From positions 2,012,501-2,076,500 of the forward strand of contig BSQZ01000005.1 of assembly GCA_033239005.1 (NCBI GenBank): 64,000 nt of DNA, in the 5' to 3' direction. Made by a program: the position numbers and the translations under genes. The notes beneath the pieces were generated by a model. That model searched no databases. It was not told the origin of the DNA and saw only the letters and a program-made list of their open reading frames with translations. Source of the DNA: Lamellibrachia satsuma (taxonomy: Eukaryota > Annelida > Polychaeta > Sabellida > Siboglinidae). Numbering within the stretch: position 1 is the stretch's first letter; each line of letters starts with the position of its first letter. Shown here piece after piece: positions 56,817 to 64,000 of the stretch.

Positions 56817-57928
56817 CTAAACATGACATGAATATTGTTCCTATGGAGTCAGACTGTATGGAAAAGGTTATGTAATCATAACATCCATAGAATTTTTTTT
56901 TTTAATATTCCATCTTTATTTTGTACATGCGCTATGTTATTGTTCAGAATACACCTTGTAGATGGATTTAGGTAATGGTTATTAACTTAATACAATGGAC
57001 AAATTGGACATGCCAATCATCTTAACCTGTTGTATCTGTACCAAAACCTGTCTTCTTAACAACAAACACACAGTAAGTAATTACATATTCTACAAGCATA
57101 TTTTAATGTTCCACCTCTAGGCAAAAATTTATATAGCGACGTAAACGAATAACAAAATCCTGTAGTACAGTACAAATATGTAACTAATACTTTACTAAAG
57201 ATACATTTTGTCATATGCATCTCCCATAAAATAAACATTTCCATATAGCAACATGGTATGATTATCAAATTAAGTTGCACTTTAGTTGCAACATTTGACA
57301 AAAAACAAATAAGTTGTTAGATTTTTTTACAAATTACCTTGAACAAAATTCTGATAATTTTGATGTTTGAGTAAACATGTCTTTGATCAGGTTCAAGATT
57401 CCAGTACCAAGCATAATTAAACTTGGAAACATGCTATATAAGTTTTCTATCCTAATTTATAAAACACATGATCTGCTTACATTTAAACTTATATTACACA
57501 TGGACAGATAATTTACTACAATGTATGCATGCTACCCAAACAGCGCTGCAATAATTTCCTTCACAAACTGCTTACTTTTGTTTCTTTTCAAACAAACACT
57601 GTCCAATAGCTTCCGGGTTTGAAGTCTAGGAAAGTGCAACTTCCTAAATGACCAGAACGTCTGTATACATGGAAGCCTGGCAGTATGACTCAGTGCACTG
57701 TATACATGGAAGCCTGGCAGTATGGCTCAGTGCACTGTATACATGGAAGCCTGGCAGTATGGTTCAGTGCACTGTATACATGGAAGCCTGGCAGTATGGC
57801 TCAGTGCACTGTATACAAGGAAGCCTGGCAGTAGGGCTCAGTGCACTGTATACGTGGAAGCCTGGCAGTAGGGCTCAGTGCAGTTGTCTGATCTGCTATA
57901 GCACAAGTCTATACATGTCTCCTCTCTG
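56817..57928. other. Convergent 3' UTRs of the receptor and SSBP1
   Basis: AATAAA at 57230-57235 is a candidate plus-strand polyadenylation signal, and TTTATT near 56917 could serve the minus-strand gene. A 37-bp minisatellite lies at 57661-57883, immediately downstream of the SSBP1 stop. No other coding exon was seen. Confidence 0.6.
57661..57883. repeat. 37-bp minisatellite, six copies
   Basis: Six units of 37 bp containing TATACATGGAAGCCTGGCAG and CTCAGTGCACTG; it ends about 45 bp from the SSBP1 stop codon and so probably lies in the SSBP1 3' UTR. Confidence 0.95.
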
Positions 57929-60900
57929 CTAAGAGTTGATCTTGCCTTCTGGGATGATGTCATCATAGTCAGCAACATTGTCATTTAGAGGGGGCGTGTA
58001 CGTAGATCCTCCCGCCTTTGTCAAGTTGATGACATTATCTGAAGGTGAAGTCAAAATATGGCATGCAAGAATGTTGTTACAGATTAACAATCTGTAACGT
58101 TGTATCATTTGAAAATTTGGTTACAGATTGACCCTGCTGTATCTTTTGAGAATGTGGTTACGGATGGACCATGCAATGTTGTATCATTTGAGAATGTGGT
58201 TACGGATGGACCATACAATGTGGTATCATTTGAGAATGTGGTTACAGGTTGATCCTGCAATGTTGTATCATTTGAAAATATTGTTACATATGGACACTGC
58301 AATGTTGTATCATTTGAAAATGTTGTTACATATGGACACTGCAATGTTGTATCATTTGAAAATGTTGTTACAGATGAATACTCCAATGTTGTATCTTTTG
58401 AGAATGTGGTTACGGATGGACCATGCAATGTTGTATCATTTGAGAATGTGGTTACGGATGGACCATACAATGTGGTATCATTTGAGATGTGGTTACAGGT
58501 TGATCCTGCAATGTTGTATCATTTGAAAATATTGTTACATATGGACACTGCAATGTTGTATCATTTGAAAATGTTGTTACATATGGACACTGCAATGTTG
58601 TATCATTTGAAAATGTTGTTACAGATGAATACTCCAATGTTGTATCATTTGAGAATGTGGTTACAAATGGACCCCTCTAAATGTTGTAACCTCACATTAA
58701 AACAATACTTATCAAACCAATGCACAATGTATGGAATGGCATTATTTCATCAAACTTTGTCATGATCTTTCAACTGGGATTATTCTTAATAAAATTTGAA
58801 TTAAATAGGATCTAGGCATATATCACTCTAAAAAACTTATTCCCAAGGGGAAATATGTAGGTGGTCCGTATCTGATAAACAGACTTGTTGGCAAGTCACA
58901 AACTGGCAAGTCATGTCAAGTCGAGTCTGAAGTCAATGACCTCCAACTCCATGTCATGTCTGAAGTCATCTATCTGAATTTCCAATTCAAGTCGCAAGTC
59001 ATGAAAATGGGCAACTTGAGTGCGATGCGAGTCAATAAGTCTACTGATAAATGTACAAACACAGAAACACATAATACCCACCCACCTACTTGTAAACACC
59101 TACTTGTAAACACTTAGGCAAAGATCCAGGTATATAACGTACACAGGAAAGCATATTTAGAATCGCCTTAAGTCAAAATAATTGTTTTTCATAAAAACAC
59201 GTTCATCCTGATTGAGAGAATAATTCCCTGTAATACGTGAATCCTCTCTGAATATTGGTACACTGACACCATATCAAGGAGAAATGCAAAGTCCTATCAG
59301 CATGATGCATTGTGCCTGGGTTTAAATTCTGGTCCAGTGGGCTTAAATGCCTTGAGGAAATGATCATTTAAGGTTGTGATTAGGCAGAGAAGACCTGGTT
59401 GGGCCATTATCCTAGTTCCCTTGTGCAACTGAGTTGTTACCAGACAAAGACAGTCCACTAATGATTCCTGAAGACCCACCTGCTATGATGCTGGTTGAGT
59501 GCACGAGCTGACTGGTGTTTTTGTCTGTGAACTGGGAGTAGTTGATGGACCCTGATACGTACACGCGGTCTCTGAAATCACACAACTCGCATCACCACAA
59601 ACAACTGCACAGCAATCAAATGATTTAGTACTACATCAAAAAAATCATTGTTTATGCATATTTTAGAAATATTAGTAATCAAAATCCTAAGCTTTTGACT
59701 TATATCGTTATAGGCGTATGATTTTAAAGTGGGCTGAGAACATAAAACAAAATCCTTGATTTTGGTGTTTTAATATACATCACACTATTATTAATTCAGT
59801 AATTAAACATTCAACCAACTATCTGAGACCACCCAATACAGATGAATGGAGTTAATGTTCTACATTTTTTATGTTGCCCCACGTTCAATGCACACACACG
59901 CATGTGTACACACACACGTACAACTGTATTACTGTACAAACCCTTTTTTAATTTGTGAAGCCACAACGTCTCTGAGTCCTGGCCGAAACACACTGATGCG
60001 GTGCCACTCAGTTTTCTGGCTGTATACGCCTGTTGAAAACACGCACAGTGGTGAGCTGCAGCAGCTTAAAACTCCAGCTGTCAAATAAGACTAAAAACAA
60101 GCACTGGAACTTTACGGAAGTTAAATAAAAAACGGTTAGTCACACAGTTAATTAATCTTTCATGTCTGCAACTCTGCTGAACCTGCTACAGGAAGACTGT
60201 ATATATTGGCTACGCAATGTAATTGAAACGCCAATTCCAATTCCGGAATTGGTGTTTTGCTTTTAAAAGTAATTTAATTGGTTCTGGTGAAAATGTAATT
60301 CGTATTTTCAATAAAAAAATTTTTATTACATCAAGTAACTTTTTAACTAAAATTATTTGCTACAGATAATCAATAAAATATAATATGTTGTGTATCTCAT
60401 ATTTTTTTCCATTATATACCATAATATGCAGAAATTAAACAAAGTTGCTCTAAAATATGTTATTTTTTGGCGTTGAGTGTGTCAATGGTTGCTCTGTTCA
60501 GATACTTTTTGGGGTGTAACTGGAATTTACATAATGCAACTGACCTCAGGTCTGGTGACCCATAGTATACATTACACTGAGGCACGCACCTTCAGGACTC
60601 TTGAATGACTGTGACGTGGCCAGCTGGAACAAAGTGACAGGTTTCTCCTCTGAACCCCGTATAGCTGGGTCCTGGCCCACTCGTCCAATGAGAGTCACTT
60701 GGTTCACTCCTGAAATAGCACATGGACAACACTAAATATGACTTGCGTGCCCAGTGGCTGGGTTGAAATGAGTTCCATACATGGCAACAGTTTTGATGTG
60801 ATAATAAACAGGTTATATGCAAAATGGGTTAGTTTTAAAAATAATCAAAATAATAAATTTTTACTTTTGCAGTAAATTTTGCATTAATAATCACAATGTC

Positions 60901-61105
60901 TAGAAAAGAACGATAAGTGCAGCAAAACTGACTACACACGAAGCTACAATCAGTTCTATGAAACAAACCCGTATGTATTTGGATCATGATGTTGAGACAT
61001 ATATAATAACTTACTACTAAACTACATACCTCTTTCTCCAGTATACACAGCTACTGTTCGTCCTGCCTGTCCCTCTGCGTAGTTTCGCACTACTTGCTGC
61101 CATAT
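57929..61105 (-). CDS. SSBP1: Mitochondrial single-stranded DNA-binding protein, N-terminal exon missing
   Basis: Five exons in transcript order: 61105-61030, 60709-60590, 60029-59942, 59571-59480 and 58038-57929. They join in phases 1, 1, 2 and 1 to 161 residues plus stop. OB-fold landmarks are [69 protein letters not shown] and STSIIADNVINL. The protein coats mitochondrial ssDNA as a tetramer during replication with Twinkle and POLG. The first exon here ([11 protein letters not shown]) contains no in-frame Met, so the start and import signal lie upstream, unfound. After the OB fold comes a 29-residue tail ending [13 protein letters not shown], longer than the human tail. Confidence 0.93.
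58076..58098. repeat. Perfect 10-bp hairpin beside the 42-bp minisatellite
   Basis: Arms GTTACAGATT / AATCTGTAAC around AAC, 38 bases upstream (minus strand) of the last SSBP1 exon, close to where its branch point should lie. Confidence 0.85.
58100..58680. repeat. 42-bp minisatellite with a 252-bp higher-order unit
   Basis: About 14 units of 42 bp (TTGTATCATTTGAGAATGTG type) in the last SSBP1 intron. A block of six distinct units is repeated: the ATCTTTTGAG variant at 58141 recurs at 58393 (252 = 6 x 42). The second block has a 1-bp deletion (GAGATGTGG for GAGAATGTGG). Confidence 0.95.
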
Positions 61106-61329
61106 CTAAATAGTACAAGAAACACGAAATCAACAAGACAACACATCATCAACATAGACTGCTTAGATTCCATCTGTTCTACCACATAAATGATTGTATC
61201 TGTATGGCTAAAATGAATAAAAGTAATGAAATAAATAAACTACAACTAATGTAAAAAGATAGATAAGTTAGTGGACACTATACATTACACAGAGGTTCAT
61301 TACTGATGTTCTGGTCAAGTCAGGCAACA

Positions 61330-61650
61330 CATCACTGACAACACCTGCAAAATTCTGGTATAGGCACTGGTAACATCTTGCCTGGACTACGGAAACGCCC
61401 TGCTGCAAGGTTCACTGCAGAAACTCACTGAACGTTTGCAGCGTGTGCAGAACTGCGCTGCTCACCCAGACACACAAAATCGAACAGTGAAACACCAGAT
61501 CCACTTGACGGCAAACACTTGGTGCTCAGTGGATCGGCACCGGCATACATGAGTGACACGGTGAAGAAACATCAGCCAACTCACTCATCACGATCAACAG
61601 TCATACTATGGAACGACCTGCCTGAGACCATTGGATTGAAATAACACTTG
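61330..61650 (+). mobile_element. LINE reverse-transcriptase fragment (CR1/L2-like)
   Basis: Across frame breaks: TSCLDYGNALLQGSLQKLTE, RLQRVQNCAA, SAPAYMSDTV and STVILWNDLPETI. This is the C-terminal region of a CR1/L2-like ORF2. Confidence 0.88.
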
Positions 61651-62129
61651 AAACATAACAGAATTCTACAATCTTGACCAAGGCATCCCTACCCTAGCCC
61701 GTAAACAGGGACAGATCATTCTTTGTTTTTCAATAGGCGACCATGTTAATGCTTCTTTTTAGTCCTGTACACAACATGACAATTAAGATTTTATCACAAT
61801 GGCACACGTTGATGCATGTCATGTCACAGATCTGCTGTAGAATTTTCGTCAAATCCTACAATTTCTTTTCGAGAAAATCAACATAGCAGATGTTCCCCGT
61901 CAGATGTCACCAAAAACAAGAATATTTTGTCTACATATATGCTTCCACTGACATGTCCATATTCTGCAAGTAAATAAATTAATCCTGGGTGTAGCAGAAG
62001 TGACGTAGTCTACAAACGTGCTTTTTTCCCTGTTAAGAAACCATTTTGGCATTCAGGGTGCAAAAAATCCTTAAAAGGGGGTACCATCGAAACAGTGTTC
62101 AAATCAAACATGGTATGTCTTGAATAACT

Positions 62130-62450
62130 TGTTGTGAATGCATTCTAAACCACCTAAACTGGCGCAGCCTCCAACAAAGGACAGCTGACATCTGACTTGT
62201 CATGCTTTATAAGACCTTACATGACATAGTTGCCTTGGATCTCAGCCCCCAACTCATACCCCTTGCAAGACCCTCTCAGCACATGCATTCCGAAGCTTTT
62301 CCGCCCCCCCTCAGTCACTAAGCAATCCATCCAGTTCAGCTCCCTACCCTGTACCATAGCCAAGTGGAGCAACCTGCCAGCTAACCCAGCTACAGCACCA
62401 AGTTTGGAGATCGTCAGACAGAGAATTTCCAGCTTGCAACATTAATATAT
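62130..62450 (+). mobile_element. LINE 3' ORF fragment
   Basis: Reads LNWRSLQQRTADI, LVMLYKTLHDIVALDLSPQL, SIQFSSLPCTIAKWSNLPA and LEIVRQRISSLQH. Same family as the minus-strand piece at 11.28 kb. Confidence 0.85.
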
Positions 62451-62899
62451 ATTGCATTTTTCACGCTATCAACTTTTCCTCTCCTTAAATTGCATTACTA
62501 CATGCACACAATTAGAGTATCATCTTTTGTCTTTCTCCCAAATACCGTATTACTTATCTCTTACAGCACTACAGGAAGCTTAGCCCGGTAGAAATGTAAC
62601 TGATCTATACCCAAACCCCCTAGCCTTAGCTAAGGTGGCTAGGGTAACCGGACATAATAATATAATATATAAAATACTTCTATCTCTCTAAAATCCTCAG
62701 GAGATCCAAGTTCTGCAATGCACAGTTCATTGTCTACACCGCTTTTTGGCATATTGGCATGCACCAAAGCAGAAACGGTATTCGTCTTCCCGGCCATATG
62801 CACAGCACCATGGTATGCTTTGTCACGCCTCTGTTGAAGCCGAACTGCTTGAGCTTTTCGGCAATGGCTTCACATGCGGAGTAACACAATATATAATAA

Positions 62900-63245
62900 A
62901 ATAACATATAAAATACTTCCTCCGGAGACCCAAGCTCGGCAGCTCACCAAAACAAAAGGGGTTAAGCAGTTCATAATCGATAAGCAGTTCCAGTTGTAAA
63001 CAGCTGTATTGGTACTCTGGGGAGCAATGAAGGATAAGCAAGTTTAAACAAGTGGGTTTTTGTTTACGGCGAAATGTTGCTATATTTCCAACAGACTTAA
63101 TTTTAACAGGGAGTGAGTTCCATAGAGTCAGTCGGTGCACTGAAAAAGCTCTAGTTCCAACATTTGTCTTAACACTGGGAACAAAAAGCAGATAAGAATT
63201 AGATGATCGAAGCTGCCTGGGCTGTCTTGCAGGAGTGAGGTGAAT
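62900..63245 (-). mobile_element. LINE 3' ORF fragment
   Basis: The minus strand resembles 1195-1400 in order: [63 protein letters not shown]. It is a second copy of the element that gave rise to the 44-bp minisatellite. Confidence 0.85.
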
Positions 63246-64000
63246 GACAAATGAGAAGTTTGTGAAATATGCTGTCTAAAATTTTTATTATTATCAAAGG
63301 CGACTCCTGAATTCCGTGCTGAGACAGCTGGTGTGAATTCTGGCTTAGCATTGGTGTCGGTAATGTGTACTAATAATAAGAAACTATTTTATTATATATT
63401 ATGTACAAAACCTCCTCCGGACATAACCCTCTCAAGCATATCTAAAAATGTTTCTTGAGAACCAGCAAGTGGGTTGCCATGCCACCGTGGTGTCACACTT
63501 TGGTGTTCTATTACCTAGCAAAGCCCACCAGAAAGAGATTACAAACAGCAATGACAAATTTAAGTATTTTTTATCATACATAAATATTAGCAGAGAAAAA
63601 CTCAATGGGAAGAGCCCAGTAGAAAAAGTTGTTCTTCCAAAGAAACTAACATATAAATTATACAATCTATGACTATATAATGGAACCAGTTAGTACTTTT
63701 CGATACTGATTTTTTGAAGACGTCAAATTTAACACATTTTTCAGATTATGGGTCTATCTCTTATACAGTAACAGTGAACCAATCAATGGACAAAAAATTT
63801 AGACATATTAAATTAAAACTGTAATAAAAGCAGTTATGTTCAATTGTTATCAACAACATTTAACACACTGACCTAGTTCTATATTTAAAATATATCAAAA
63901 ACTGTACAATTTTATCAATTTCAGTTGACCTAATTTGCATAAATGTGCATGATTTTCAGGGAAGTTAAATAATTAAATTAATTCTGTTAATTTTGTTGTG

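Larger units (their letters stand above)
61106..64000. other. LINE-rich region upstream of SSBP1, no coding exon identified
   Basis: Holds three LINE 3' pieces (listed separately) and repeated TATATAAAATACTTC-type tails near 62.68, 62.9 and 63.4 kb. The SSBP1 start exon should be here or beyond the window edge, but I could not support a candidate. Confidence 0.5.

Overview
This window is nuclear DNA from an intron-rich invertebrate animal. The evidence is spliced genes with GT-AG introns, AT-rich intergenic DNA, non-LTR retrotransposon fragments, tRNA-derived SINEs, long (TA)n, (GA)n and (TC)n tracts, and an unusually rich set of minisatellites. It is not vertebrate-like: the ARF6 and TRMT12/TYW2 orthologues, whose coding regions are intronless in human, are split into 4 and 6 coding exons here. 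A marine invertebrate, perhaps a lophotrochozoan, is a reasonable guess, but I cannot fix the phylum.

Six protein genes could be rebuilt exon by exon. From left to right they are: the last three exons of V-ATPase subunit C (+, 52-1701); a complete DNAAF1/LRRC50 dynein-arm assembly factor (-, 3860-11011, 12 coding exons), convergent with it; ARF6 (+, 31264-33030, 4 coding exons); TRMT12/TYW2, a wybutosine-pathway enzyme (+, 37384-47104, 6 exons); an unnamed single-pass SRCR-CUB receptor (+, 49981-56816, 10 coding exons); and mitochondrial single-stranded DNA-binding protein SSBP1 (-, 57929-61105, 5 exons, N-terminal exon not found). All exon joints keep the reading frame. The genes share no pathway and there is no sign of a cluster.

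Between 11 and 31 kb there are no recognised protein genes. That stretch holds decayed LINE copies (notably two unrelated ones abutting at 14.9-17.8 kb), diverged duplications, possible inverted-repeat mobile elements, hairpins and microsatellites. The far right (61.3-63.3 kb) holds further LINE 3' fragments.

The most interesting signal is how tandem repeats have arisen. Several arrays appear to have been seeded from functional sequence beside them: the exon 5 end plus splice donor of TYW2 (43.13-44.55 kb, with roughly 25-28 candidate donor sites), the exon 7 splice donor of DNAAF1 (7.05-7.28 kb), the stop-codon region of TYW2 (repeated in its 3' UTR), and two LINE reverse-transcriptase reading frames (648-1219 and 15104-16068). 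Other points worth a look are a bacterial-SSB-like acidic tail on the mitochondrial SSB, the compact SRCR-CUB receptor, and twin perfect hairpins near 27.25 kb. I found no complete, previously undescribed multi-gene system.
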